Assembly (NCBI GenBank): GCA_001584585.1
Contig: LSYV01000042.1
Coordinates: 946,374-960,199, forward strand
Length of the DNA stretch: 13,826 nucleotides
Reading direction: 5' to 3'
DNA from: Gonium pectorale
Lineage: Eukaryota; Chlorophyta; Chlorophyceae; Chlamydomonadales; Volvocaceae
In this document: in pieces, positions 1 through 8,999 of the stretch
How the letters are laid out: the number at the start of each line of letters is the position of its first letter
Position numbering within the stretch: position 1 is the first letter of the stretch
Notes under the pieces: generated by a model
Database searches by the model: none
The model's input: only the letters and a program-made list of their open reading frames with translations
Told to the model about the DNA's origin: nothing
Position numbers and translations under genes: made by a program

Positions 1-286
1 CATGTGACGTTCGTCCAGCCCGCTGGCATGCTCGCCCCGCGGGCTGGCGGGCAGCTCGTGCCAAATACCGGTAAAGTCACGACCACATACACGAGGAAAT
101 GCTGGCGGCTCTCCAGCCATCCAGCCCGCTGCATGCTGCCCCGCGTGGGCGCCCTACGATGGGCCCACACGGGCGACCGTCAGTGGGTTACCGCTGACCG
201 GCCCCTACCGACGTGAAGGCATCGTCTGCCAGATGGCCACCCCCCACCCACCCTCCCCCTCCCCCTACCCCTCCCCCGCCGGGCGC
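1..286. other. Left-edge region: 3'UTR or intron of the large gene, with a duplicated hairpin
   Basis: No exon with coding bias is visible. The sequence CCAGCCCGCTGGCATGCTCGCCCCGCGGGC (15-44) recurs in altered form as CCAGCCCGCTGCATGCTGCCCCGCGTGGGC (121-150), about 106 bp apart. The first copy forms a 9-bp stem (15-23 with 39-47). The pyrimidine-rich stretch near 240-282 is G-rich on the sense strand. There is no TGTAA for the minus strand, so the transcript end is not here. Confidence 0.4.
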
Positions 287-3200
287 TCAGCCGCTCACCA
301 GCACGTGCTTCAGCAGCAGCACACCCCACACCAGCGCATCGCATGGGGGGCCCGGCTGGAGGACCGGCGTTTGCGGCCGCCCGCGCAGCCAGGGCAGCGC
401 GGGCACGGGCGCGGGCATTCGCTGAGGCAGCCGCTGCTGCTGCTCCCCCTGCTTTCTGCCGCACGCGAGACCCCCAGAGTGCGCTGCTGCTGCTGCTGCC
501 GCTGCTGCCGCTGCTGCTGCTGGGGCGCCAGGCACCCCAGCGAGGCCCTCGAGGGCGCCGGCGTCAGCGCCCTGACCGGATCCCTCGCTCGCCGCGGTCA
601 GCCCCGAGCTCCCAGCCACAGATGGCGCCCCCGCGGCCCCATCGCCGAACGCCGTCGCAGCGCGCACGCGCGCCACGCCCGCTGCCGCCGCCGCTGCAGC
701 CGCCGCCGCCTCCGTCCCCGTCTCCACACCCGGGCTCTCGCCCTCCTCCGTCAGCTCCACACAGGGCAGGGAGGTGCCAGGGGAGGTGCCTGGGGAGGTT
801 CCAGGGGGATCCGTGGCGGCGCTGACCGCCGCCGGCGGCGGCGGCGGAGCCCCTCCCGCCAGCCCCCCCGCCAGCCCCCCCACCAGCCGGGCGCACGACC
901 CCATGCCCATGTCGCTCAGGTACGACAGCAGGTGCTGACGCGTGGAGGCCGCCTGGGCGGCCGCCGCCGCTGCCTCCACAGCCCCCACAGCCTCTACAAC
1001 CATCGCTGCCTCCGTCGCCGCTGCCGGAGTGGCCGCCGCCTGGCTGCCGGACCAGCAAGGCTCACCGGGCACCGGCTCCGCCCCCGACGCCGCCGCCTCG
1101 CGATGGTTGACCGGCGGCTGCAGCAGCTCGGCGACGTCGTACAGCAGTTCCGACAAGTGCTGGTACGCGAGGGCGTACGAGCGATCCACGCTGTACCGCT
1201 GTGGCGCGGGCGTTGCGGCGGCGCCGCCGCCGTCAGTTCCAGTGGCGCCGTACAGGTCCGCCGCGGCCTGTTTGTACACGGCGGCCGCGGCGCCATACAG
1301 GCAGTTCAGCTCGGCGGCGGCTGCGGCGTCTGGCAACAGCAGCAGCGGCAGCGCGGCGATCACTCTGGCGCGGGGCGGGCTGCTGCGGGGCCCGGGGCCG
1401 GACGCGGGGGCCTCCGTCGCTGCGGCTGCCTCGCTGTGGTGGGACCCCACAGCGGCCGGGCTGCCGCTGCCGCTGGCGTGGGTGTCCGGTGTCAGGAGGT
1501 ACACGAAGAGGGGTTGCGGCCGGGCTTCCGCGGCCATCAAAGCCTCGAGCTGAGCAAGCGGAGGAGGCGGGGGGGCGGCGATCGCGTGGGAGCTCACCGT
1601 CATTCATCAGGGGCTCCTGGGTACCCGTGATGCCCGGGTGCCCGCGATTGGTGTGCGGTCGCGGATACCCCGGCAGTAGTGTGCAGGGAGGCTGGAGACC
1701 CCACACTCCCACACTCCCAAACTCCCGCACTCCCGAGCACTCCGCTGCATCCAGGACCGTCATCTGCCAGGATCGCCCCGCCTGCTGCCCAACCCAACGG
1801 CCTCCCTCCCATGCCACCATATAGAAGGTTACACCCTGCCTACCGGCACCTCCACAGCGAGGCCCGCGCATCCCGCCGCCTCAGCGCCCGTCGCCGCCGC
1901 CGCTGCCGCCTCTGGCGCCGCCGCTATTGTGCACTCCCCATGGCCTGCTTGGTGGAGGCGCGGCGAGGCAGCATCGGGCAGCAGCAGCGGCAGCTCGACG
2001 TCCGCCAGCACGCAGCTGCAGCTGCAGGGCCCCTCCGCCGCACCGCCCCTCCAGTCCCAGTCGGCCGCGGCACGCCGGTGCGCGCCCCCGCCGGCGCCAG
2101 GGGGGGCCGCCGACGCCCGGCGCCGCCACAACCACCCGCAGTCTCACGCCGGAGGCAGGCGCCATACCGTCACAGGGCCGGGGCCGGGGCCGGGGCCGGC
2201 CGCCGTCGCTTGATCCGCCGGGTTGCTGGCCGACGGCCACCACGGCGGCGGCGGCGGCGGCAACCGACTCAGGCATCAGCCGCACAAGCACCCGCCGGGC
2301 CTCACGCCCGGCGGGTGCTGGTGCGGCGGTGGCGGCGGGCCCCGCTGTCACCGCCAGCGCCACTAGCTCGGGGTAGGCCGCAGGCAGCGCGGCTGGCTCG
2401 TCCACTGCCGGGACGCGGCAGGCCGTGCCACCACCACCGTCGCCACCACCAGCCGCGTGGGCCATGAGGCTGGCGGTGAGGCCCTGCTGCCAACCGCTGC
2501 CAGCGTGGCAGCGACTGGGAAGGCCCACGTCACCGGCCCGAGATGGCTCCCGCTCAGGCTCTGGCGCGCAGGTAGCCTCGGTCCCCTCGGTCCCCTCGGC
2601 TCCCTCCGCTGCGCTCTCTGCGGCAGACTCCATGGCGCCCGCAGCCTTGCAGTACAGTGCCGCCAGCGCGCACTCCAGCCGCAGCAGCCCTTGGCCCCAG
2701 GTCGGCGTCGCAGCACGGCCCACAGCCGAAACGCCGGCGCCGACGTCGACTGCAGGGCGGTGGGTCGCTGCAGCGCCTGGGCTGCCGCCTCCGCTGAAGT
2801 CGTCGCTGCAGGCCGCTCCGTCGGCGGATCGTGGTTGGCTTGCCTCCACTACCATCTTCGCCGCCGTCCCCGAGACCGGCCCCACGTCCAGCTCAGCAAA
2901 CAGCACTCGCGCGCCGGCCCGCCCCCACGGCCGCAGGGCGCGCCCGCCGCGGCTCTGCTCCACAACCCGGACGAGGCTGCGGTCTGCGAGCGCCGCCGGG
3001 CCCCAGCGCCTGCGGAGGGGTTTCCAGCGGCACCGCGCAACCAACTCTATCCCCAGCACATGCACGAGCATGAGCACGAGCACGGGAGGGCCGCGGCGCT
3101 TCGCTCTTGGTCGCAGGAAGTCCGCCGGCGGCGAACGGTGAGCGGCGAGGTCGGGCTGCAGGGAGCCCAGCCCAGCCCACAGGTGGGTTGCAGAGAGCGG

Positions 3201-6200
3201 ACCCTGCCTGCCGCTCGGACGGAGGGCCACCCAGGCCGGTGAGCCTCACCCCAGCGGCCCTGTGGGTGGAGCCCTGGCGCTGGACCGCGTCACATGTCGT
3301 ACTGACCGTCGCATGTCGTACTCCCATGCGCACCTTCGGCTCTTGACGGGCACGTAAACCTAAAGCCCTGGTGTACGTCAATTACTCCGTCGGGCACTAC
3401 CGCACTCACGCACACACGCACGGATGCACTCACCGCGGCGCGCGCACAATTTGGATCAGGTGAACGCATCCGGGGACCACCACGCCGCCGGCCAATGAGC
3501 TGAGGAACCCCCGCCGGCGCGGACTCGGGCCGCCGCCGGCTGCTTCGGACCGCGCCGACGCGGCCGACGCCAGCACCAGCGCCGCCCGTCTGTGCAGCGC
3601 TCGATCGGCGGCGGCCGCCACCTCGGCGGCCGCCAGCGGGAAGGCCTCGGCGGAGGGGTGGCACCCGCGCACCTTGGCGTTGACCACGCTGCTGCCCAGC
3701 GGGGACACGTACAATACCGACGGCGACCGCGCGCCCGCCGCCGCCGATCCTGCCGCTGAGGCGGCGGCGGCGGTGGCGGCGGTGGCGGCGGTGGGGGTGG
3801 CGGCGACGGCGGGCGCTGCCAGCGGGTCAGCGGAAAGCGCGCCCCGCGCCGCGCTCCTGGGCTGCGGGCCGCCTGCCTGCCGGCCAGCAGCGGGGACTGG
3901 CGGCACCGCACTATGGGGCGCGTGATGCGGCACCGCACCTGCCCTTTGCATCGCCGGCAGCGCCGACTGGAGGCTGCCCGGGCAGCTCGCGCGGGGGCGG
4001 GCGTGCGTGTGGCGGCCGCCGGCGACTCGGCCCGCTTCGCGCGCCCGGACCCCCGAGGGCGGGAACGGTGGCGGCGCGTCGCTGCTGGCGCCGTCGCTGC
4101 TCCAGTCGCTGTCGCTGGTGCTGGGGCTGGACTCGGGCGCTGCGCCGCCCCGCCTGCCGAAGTATGCCGACGTGGGGGAGCCCGGGTCCGACAGCACGCG
4201 GAGGCTGCGGCCGCCGGCGCTCACGTCCATGCTGCTGTCCCTGATCCTCACCCCGCTTCTCTTGTTGTTGTTGCTGCTGCTGCTGCTGCTGCTGTCACCG
4301 TCGCTGTGGTGGTCTATAGTGCGATGCGGCCGTGCTGCCGCGGTGGCGGTCAGCGCGTGGAATCCACGGGGGGGACCACTCGCGCCAGCCCGCAGCAGTC
4401 TCTCGATTCCGGGAGTGCGCTGGAAGGCAAAGTCCGTTGGAGCTGATGGTGCGGACTCCAGGCCGATGCCAGTCGCTGCTTCCGCCGTGCGCTCGCCCGG
4501 CGGCGACGCAGCCGGCGGCAGCGCCGTCGCCGTCGCAAGTGGGACCGGCATCGGCATTGACGTCCGGGGGCGAGTGCCGTGCGACGCGTTGGTGGTGCGA
4601 GGCCGCCGGCGAGATGGGTGGCGCTCCATGCCACGCAGGGCGGCGGCGGGGAGGGCCACGACCAGGAGCGCCACCAGTGCGGCGGCACGCAGGGGCCGCT
4701 GGAACGACCCGTGGGTCACCCGGTCCGCGAGCGCCATGTGCGCCACGATGAGGGCGCACTCCGCCAGGCTGACGGGCAGCTGCCAGCCGAGCGGGACCTG
4801 TGGATAGCGGGTGAAGCGGCAAGTGCGGCAAGACGGGTCAGAGCACGTCTCACAGCCATGATGCCCGCAGGATGATGAGCGTAGAGCTTGCTAGCTGGCT
4901 TACTTGCTGGCTTGCTGGCTTGCTGGCTGACTGGCTGGCTGGCTGGTTTGCTGGCTTGCTTGCTTACTTGCTCGCAGAAAAACAAACTTTCAGGTCTGAC
5001 AGCCACCGTGGTGCCATCGCTCTACCAGTTCCATGAAGTGGGTCAAGCTTGGATCTCGGGTCGGCTCACGCTCGTCACACACGGAACCACTGTTAACGCG
5101 CATGCCCGCCGGGCCCCGTGGCCGCGGCCGCCCCGCGCGCCAGCCCGCCCCTGTGTCGTCCCCGCCACATCCGCCCCGCCGCCGCTGCCGCCACGCCCCT
5201 TTCCACCGCCCACCGCCGCCGCCGCCGCCACGCATGCCCCGGCTCAAGTGCCCACGTTGCCACATGCGTACGTACGGCACCCCCGTACGACATCCGCCAC
5301 GCACCTTGTTGGCCATGACCGCGGAGGCCGCGACGAAGAGGCAGCCGCGGTGCCGCGCGCCGGGGCCCCAGTGCCTGGCGGGGGTCAGCGGCATCAGCAT
5401 GCGTGCCGCCTCGCGGCCGTAGCGGCGGCTCAGGGCCAGCGGCGCCAGCGCGTTGCCCTGCGGCGGCAGGGGCGCGGTAAGGTGCGTGGGGACACAGTGG
5501 GGCAAACAGGTAGAGTATACGCCCGTCAAAGGCGGAGGGCCATGGATGGCATGCTGTGGCAAAGGCGCAGGGACAGGCGCGAGGGAATGGGCAGGCGATC
5601 TGCCCTCGGGGTCGATCATGCACGTGCAAACCAGCCTGTCGCACACGGCTCTCAAGGAACGGCGCCACAGCAAGCCCCGGCAAACACTGCACCGATAACG
5701 GCGGCGAGCTAAGACGACACAGATACAGATTTCAGGCTCCCCAGAGGGTCTGCAGGCCACACGAGCCCATTGGCTCCCGACCCGCCATTGCACGACGAGC
5801 TGAGGCTGCCGCCGGTATGGATACGTCCTCAAGGTCAGTGTACGGTACCCTAGGCTGCGCCACAGGAAGCGCCGCACCCGACACCCGTCACCCGTCAAGG
5901 TGACGAGCCGAGGCGGTGAGGCTGCCGCGCGCAGTGATTGCTTGCAGGCCGTTCCGGGGGGCATTCCCGGCTGAGGCAAGAGCCCGGGTGCCCCACCCGC
6001 AATAATCCCTCGTCGCGACTGCGGCGGCGCCGCACTTTCAACCGTCCCCCCCCCGCGCCCCCGCCCTCCCCCCCGCGCCCGTTTCTCCCCCACCCAGCCC
6101 CACCAGAAGCATTAGGAGCCGCACAGCGGCGATGGCGGCGTGACGCAGCGCCGTCAGGCGCGGTGGCGGCGGACCGCCGGCGCCGTAGCCGGGGCACGGA

Positions 6201-7034
6201 CCGGAGCTCCGCCGCAGCGAGCCGCCGTCGCTGTCCCTGTCGCTGCCGCTGCCGCACCCGCTGCCGTTGCCGCGATATCTGCCACTTGCCCCGCTGCGGT
6301 CCGCCGCGGCGCGGCGCTGCGGCGGCCGCCGCAGGCGCCGCAATCGCGTTGCTGCCAGCACCAGCAGTCGGGCTGCCGCCACCGCCAGCGCGGCGGTCAG
6401 GGCGCAGACGTAGAGGCACGCAGCGGGGTCCAGACTTGCGACGGTGGCCAGGTGGAAGGGGTACAGGCGGCGCAGCGTGTAGACGGCGCGGCCCAACGGG
6501 CCCGCCCTGCATCGGCACACAGATGGGGCAGCGCCGCTCGCGTCGGGGCTGCGGCACTCAAACGAGAGGCGAGGAGGCGACAAGCCATGGCGCCGCAGGC
6601 GCAGTGACCAGCCCTGCCCAATCCTGTTGCGGAGCCTACCCGCAGGGGAAGTTGCGCACGACAAGCTCGTCAAAGGAGTTGATGAAAAGCGCCGGCCGCG
6701 CCCGCGGCGCTTCCGGCGCGCCGCCCGGAAACGCCGCGCCCGCGCCACCCTCGTCCACGTCACACCCGGCGCGAGCGTAGAGCGTGGCGCTGACGTGTGC
6801 CGCAGGGGCGAGCAGCAACTGCAGGAGCAGCGCGAGGAAATCCGTCGACTCCGACTGCACACCTCCGGCTGGTGCATCCGGGCTGGTGTCGCCCTCGTGG
6901 CTTTCACGAGAGCTATGGGGCGGATTGATCCAGGGTGCACGCCGCCGGGCACCGGCACCGGCAGACGTAGAGGGCAAAAAAGCCCTCGCGGGCTCCTCCG
7001 TGTGCTCGCTCAGCTGCGAACGCTTCGCTAACAT
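287..7034 (-). CDS. Large multi-exon gene for a probable polytopic membrane protein, family not recognised
   Basis: Proposed exons (minus strand): 7034-6640, 6506-6104, 5457-5305, 4797-3434, 3009 to about 2306, about 1944-1844, 1549-287; all but the fifth junction join canonical GT-AG sites in matching phase without ambiguity. The first 390 or so residues hold about five hydrophobic segments: around FLALLLQLLLAPAA, ACLYVCALTAALAVAAARLL, LTALRHAAIAAVRLLMLL, VSLAECALIVAHMALA and LRAAALVALLVVALPAAAL. A long Ser/Ala/Pro/Gly-rich region follows, with Ser7-Asn3 and poly-Ala runs. More conserved-looking islands are FAFQRTPGIERLLRAG, GFLSSLAGGVVVPGCVHLIQ, ARVLFAELDVGPVSGTAAKM and RYSVDRSYALAYQHLSELLY. 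I recognise no catalytic motif; cyclase, kinase and PAS signatures were looked for by eye and not seen. The model gives roughly 1,150 residues or more. The frame stops at TGA 289-287, but AAGCACGTGCTG|GTGAGC just before it is a good donor and no TGTAA follows, so the gene may continue leftward. One gene is preferred over two because exon phases chain throughout. Confidence 0.6.
484..522. repeat. CTG/CCG triplet repeat encoding a poly-Ala run
   Basis: Thirteen triplets, mainly CTG with two CCG, on the plus strand. Read on the coding minus strand they give the alanine run of the last visible exon of the large gene. Confidence 0.85.
1550..1843 (-). other. Last visible intron of the large gene (294 nt), with an 8-bp repeat
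   Basis: Donor GAGGTGCCG|GTAGGC and acceptor CTCCTCCGCTTGCTCAG before CTCGAGGCT, both phase 0. Plus-strand 1702-1743 is a run of ACTCCC-centred repeats (about five copies). A TGTAA at 1833-1829 on the minus strand falls inside the intron and overlaps an in-frame stop that would be read if the intron were retained. Confidence 0.7.
2175..2198. repeat. GGGCCG hexanucleotide repeat, four copies
   Basis: Four perfect tandem copies of GGGCCG on the plus strand, followed by GCCGCC. They lie at the unresolved exon/intron boundary of the large gene. If translated they give Arg-Pro repeats, which argues mildly that this stretch is intronic. Confidence 0.85.
2287..2319. repeat. Perfect 14-bp hairpin with a splice donor as its loop
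   Basis: Arms AGCACCCGCCGGGC and GCCCGGCGGGTGCT are perfect complements. The five-base loop is GTGAG on the minus strand, the start of the candidate donor C|GTGAGG of exon 3009-2306. The structure lies in the transcribed strand of the large gene. Confidence 0.85.
3010..3433 (-). other. Intron 4 of the large gene (424 nt)
   Basis: Donor GCGCCGCG|GTGAGTGC and acceptor AACCCCTCCGCAG before GCGCTGGGG, both phase 2. Another good acceptor (GGCTCCCTGCAG, ending at 3158) is out of phase and would hit a stop. The intron holds an 11-bp direct repeat CATGTCGTACT on the plus strand at 3293-3303 and 3312-3322. Confidence 0.65.
4262..4294. repeat. Trinucleotide repeat (TTG)4(CTG)7 encoding a Ser-Asn run
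   Basis: Eleven perfect triplets within the large 4797-3434 exon. On the coding strand these are (CAG)7(CAA)4 read in the AGC/AAC phase, giving seven serines and three asparagines. Length variation between strains would be expected. Confidence 0.9.
4798..5304 (-). other. Intron 3 of the large gene (507 nt)
   Basis: Donor AACAAG|GTGCGTGG and acceptor CGCTATCCACAG, both phase 0. It contains the tetranucleotide-type tandem repeat at 4887-4975 and a (CCG)n stretch near 5214-5230. Confidence 0.75.
4887..4975. repeat. Imperfect 4/8-bp tandem repeat (GCTGGCTT type)
   Basis: About 89 nt built from GCTG and GCTT blocks (on the plus strand CTTGCTGG, GGCTGGCT and variants such as CTTACTTG). It lies entirely in intron 3 of the large gene. 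In minus-strand translation it gives a Lys/Gln-Pro-Ala-Ser repeat that is not part of the protein. Confidence 0.85.
5458..6103 (-). other. Intron 2 of the large gene (646 nt)
   Basis: Donor CTTCTG|GTGGGG and acceptor CCCCTGCCGCCGCAG, both phase 0. The middle (about 5500-5900) has lower GC than the exons and contains a short tandem run TGACGGGTGACGGGTGTCGGGTG on the minus strand. One minus-strand frame stays open through the whole intron, but its codons are not exon-like. A small hidden exon cannot be excluded. Confidence 0.6.
6507..6639 (-). other. Intron 1 of the large gene (133 nt)
   Basis: Donor TGCGG|GTAGGC follows FDELVVRNFPC; acceptor GCCGATGCAG precedes GGCGGGCCC. Both are phase 2. 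A second in-phase acceptor at 6549 (GAGTGCCGCAG) would shorten the intron to 91 nt and add 14 residues, so alternative 3' splice-site use is possible. Confidence 0.6.
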
Positions 7035-7092
7035 GCCCGAGACTGTTTTAGCTGTAAGCCGCGAACGTTCATGTGATTGCTTTACGGGTCAT
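7028..7092 (-). promoter_or_regulatory. Two nested upstream ORFs before the large gene
   Basis: uORF1 starts at ATG 7092 and encodes MTRKAIT, ending in a TGA at 7071-7069 that overlaps the ATG of uORF2 (ATGA). uORF2 runs from 7072 and encodes MNVRGLQLKQSRAC, ending in a TAG at 7030-7028 that overlaps the main start region (ATGTTAG). If transcription begins upstream of 7092, scanning ribosomes meet both before the main ATG. Whether they lie in the mature leader is not known. Confidence 0.4.
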
Positions 7093-7880
7093 GTGTACAG
7101 CGCCTTTGCAAAGCACCGCTCAGCGTAAACCGTCAAAGCGAAAACAAGGTTGAGGAAGGGGGGCTGTAATGCGCGCGGAGGCGGGGGCAGTTTTGTAGTA
7201 CTGGTGAAGCAAGTGAGTGTGATAGTACCACGAAGCAGTTGCGATGAGGCCAGGAGGCCGTCCGAAGTTGCGATACGGTCCTTGTCGATGCGCCTCTTGT
7301 GATTTTGAGGCGTTCGGCGTTCCTGTATGTGTTCAATAGAGAGCTGCACGCAGTCTAAAGACCTTGTTCGTGACACAGCCGTCCGCCTGCGTCGTTACGG
7401 TCGTTTCGGTCGATCGATGACCCGCGGGTCGGTGGTTACTCCGCGGTCGCCACTCCTGGGTTTTGTGATACTCGCGACGAATGACGGAGTGTGTCCGACG
7501 ACTGGCGGAACTACCGTGTAGCGAGGAGCTTGGAGAACTTGCGGTAATATGAGCATCTTCCCGCACGCACACTACTGCACGCACGCACGCCGATGTTTTG
7601 TTGCGTAGAAGGCACTCCTCGCGTTACCCGTTACCTTCATTCGCCTGCGCTCTAAAGCAAGCCGTCGGTCCTCACAAGCGAAAACCCTGCAGCCTGACAT
7701 CGTTTGATGTTCGGAATTAATTCTGGTGTCAATCATGATGGATGTCTCGGCACTTGCCGCCTTTTTGAGGTGGTTCAAAGCGGAGTCTGTACTATACTCT
7801 ACCACGACCTAGGCGCTCTGCCCCAAGTTGCTTGGCGCCGCTCCTCACTGCGACTGAGGCTGGAGCTGATGGTAGGGCCG
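7035..7880 (-). promoter_or_regulatory. Intergenic region: promoter and 5' leader of the large membrane-protein gene
   Basis: About 850 nt between the predicted SYP2 transcript end and the start codon at 7034. Base composition is clearly lower in GC and closer to random than the flanking genes, and no frame shows algal codon bias. Several short open frames of 60-95 codons exist but look fortuitous. I cannot place the transcription start or a TATA element with confidence. The 3' end of the region contains two nested upstream ORFs. Confidence 0.5.
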
Positions 7881-7898
7881 CATCGTGGCGGAGCCCGT

Positions 7899-7903
7899 TT
7901 ACA
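7899..7903 (-). terminator. Candidate TGTAA poly(A) signal of the SYP2 gene
   Basis: TGTAA on the minus strand, the first such pentamer downstream of the SYP2 stop. It lies about 870 nt upstream of the next gene's start codon, where a transcript end would be expected. Confidence 0.5.
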
Positions 7904-8714
7904 GGGCGCGTATCGGGCGCCCCCGGAACCACGGGTCACTCGCCTCCGGCAAAACGCGTGGCACAGGGCGGCCACAGCAAACAAGTAAGGCAGGTACACA
8001 CCTCTACGGACCTATACCCAGCCGAAGCAGCACCTTAACCAGTAGAAGTAACAGTAAACACCCAAGGGCGGGGGGAGCCACGACAGCACCCAAACGGCGG
8101 GTCGTCGGGGGGGGGGCGTTACGCCGCGGCCGCAGCGCAACGCAACGTGCTCACCAGCCATGGCCACCGGCATCGCCCCCCAGAAGGCAAAACGCCCGCG
8201 CCCCGCCCTGCTCCTTGGGTCCCGCCGCTGCCATCGCCTTCAGGCGGCCGTCCCTGTCCGGGGCAAATGGGGGCTGGGTTCGGCTCGCCCGCACGAAGGC
8301 AGCAGCTGCTCGAAAGCAGCCGTGCGATGGGCTGTTGCTCGCCCGCCGCCAAAGACCCCGGCCCCGGCCCAGCCGTGTACATGGCCGCGGCGTCGCAGTA
8401 CCCCGCTGCCCTACCGTGCCCTCGCCCCCGCCTTGGCCAGCCGCGACGCCAACACCCCCTCGCGTTGTCAGGCCCAACACCCCTGCGTCTTGAAGCGACC
8501 ACATCCATACCACCAAACAACGCATGCAGCCTGCCCTAAGCGGGTCCGTCTTTGCGCCAAATGCTCCCCCATCCAGCCCGCCGCACATCTCCTTGATTGC
8601 ACGGCCGCTCCGCAACCAAGCCGCTGTAACCACTGCTACAGGTGCGCCGGCATGCACGTTGTCAGGTGGCCGGCGTTACTAACCAAACATCACACCGTCA
8701 GTTACTTCCGGGCC

Positions 8715-8762
8715 CCCGGCACCGCACCCGGCACTGCACCCGGCACCGCACCCGGTGCCGCC
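8715..8762. repeat. 12-bp tandem repeat, about 4 copies
   Basis: The unit CCCGGCACCGCA occurs three times (the second with one change) followed by a diverged fourth copy. It sits in the presumed 3'UTR of the SYP2 gene. It explains the Gly-Thr-Ala-Pro repeat seen when the plus strand is translated. Confidence 0.8.
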
Positions 8763-8999
8763 ACCAGCTCTTGGCGGAGACACCCCTGTCGACTACCGGC
8801 GCGGCCACCATCGGCATCGGCACCGGCACCCGCGAGAACAGCACGCGCGCACGTGCCTTCCCACGCCGGCCCTGGGCTGTGTACCGGTCGGAGAACCACC
8901 GACCAAACGGACCCGAATGGACGGGCAACCCCTTCACGCCTGATGACCCGTCCCCCCCTCCGCATGACGGCCGCCGCCGCCCACTGGGTATCGGCTCCC

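Larger units (their letters stand above)
7899..8999 (-). other. Probable 3'UTR of the SYP2 gene, to a TGTAA signal
   Basis: No exon with coding character or phase support is visible between the SYP2 stop and 7903. On the minus strand the first TGTAA after the stop is at 7903-7899 (GCCCTGTAAACGG), giving a 3'UTR of about 1.1 kb. That is long but not unusual for volvocine genes. The stretch is G/T-biased on the sense strand and contains a 12-bp tandem repeat (8715-8762) and a run of ten G on the plus strand near 8108. A 299-codon plus-strand frame spanning 8160-9059 runs antisense across the terminal SYP2 exon and is not credible as a gene. Confidence 0.45.

Noticed and set aside
233..1630. 465-codon plus-strand open frame rich in Arg
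   Set aside because: It is the antisense of the large gene's exon 1549-287 plus intron. Arg/Pro/His-rich translation is typical of GC-rich antisense frames, while the minus-strand frame has natural composition and splice support.
1829..1833. TGTAA on the minus strand as the end of the large gene
   Set aside because: It lies in an intron with a strong donor and acceptor in matching phase, and the exon beyond (1549-287) has clear coding composition. A premature end there remains a minor possibility.
3010..3434. Splitting the large gene into two genes at this intron
   Set aside because: The donor GTGAGT and the acceptor CCCCTCCGCAG join in phase 2 into an open frame. There is no TGTAA, promoter-like AT-rich stretch or convincing new start codon between them.
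4887..4975. Possible CRISPR-like or minisatellite coding repeat
   Set aside because: The units are 4-8 bp without spacers and lie inside an intron. It is a simple tandem repeat.
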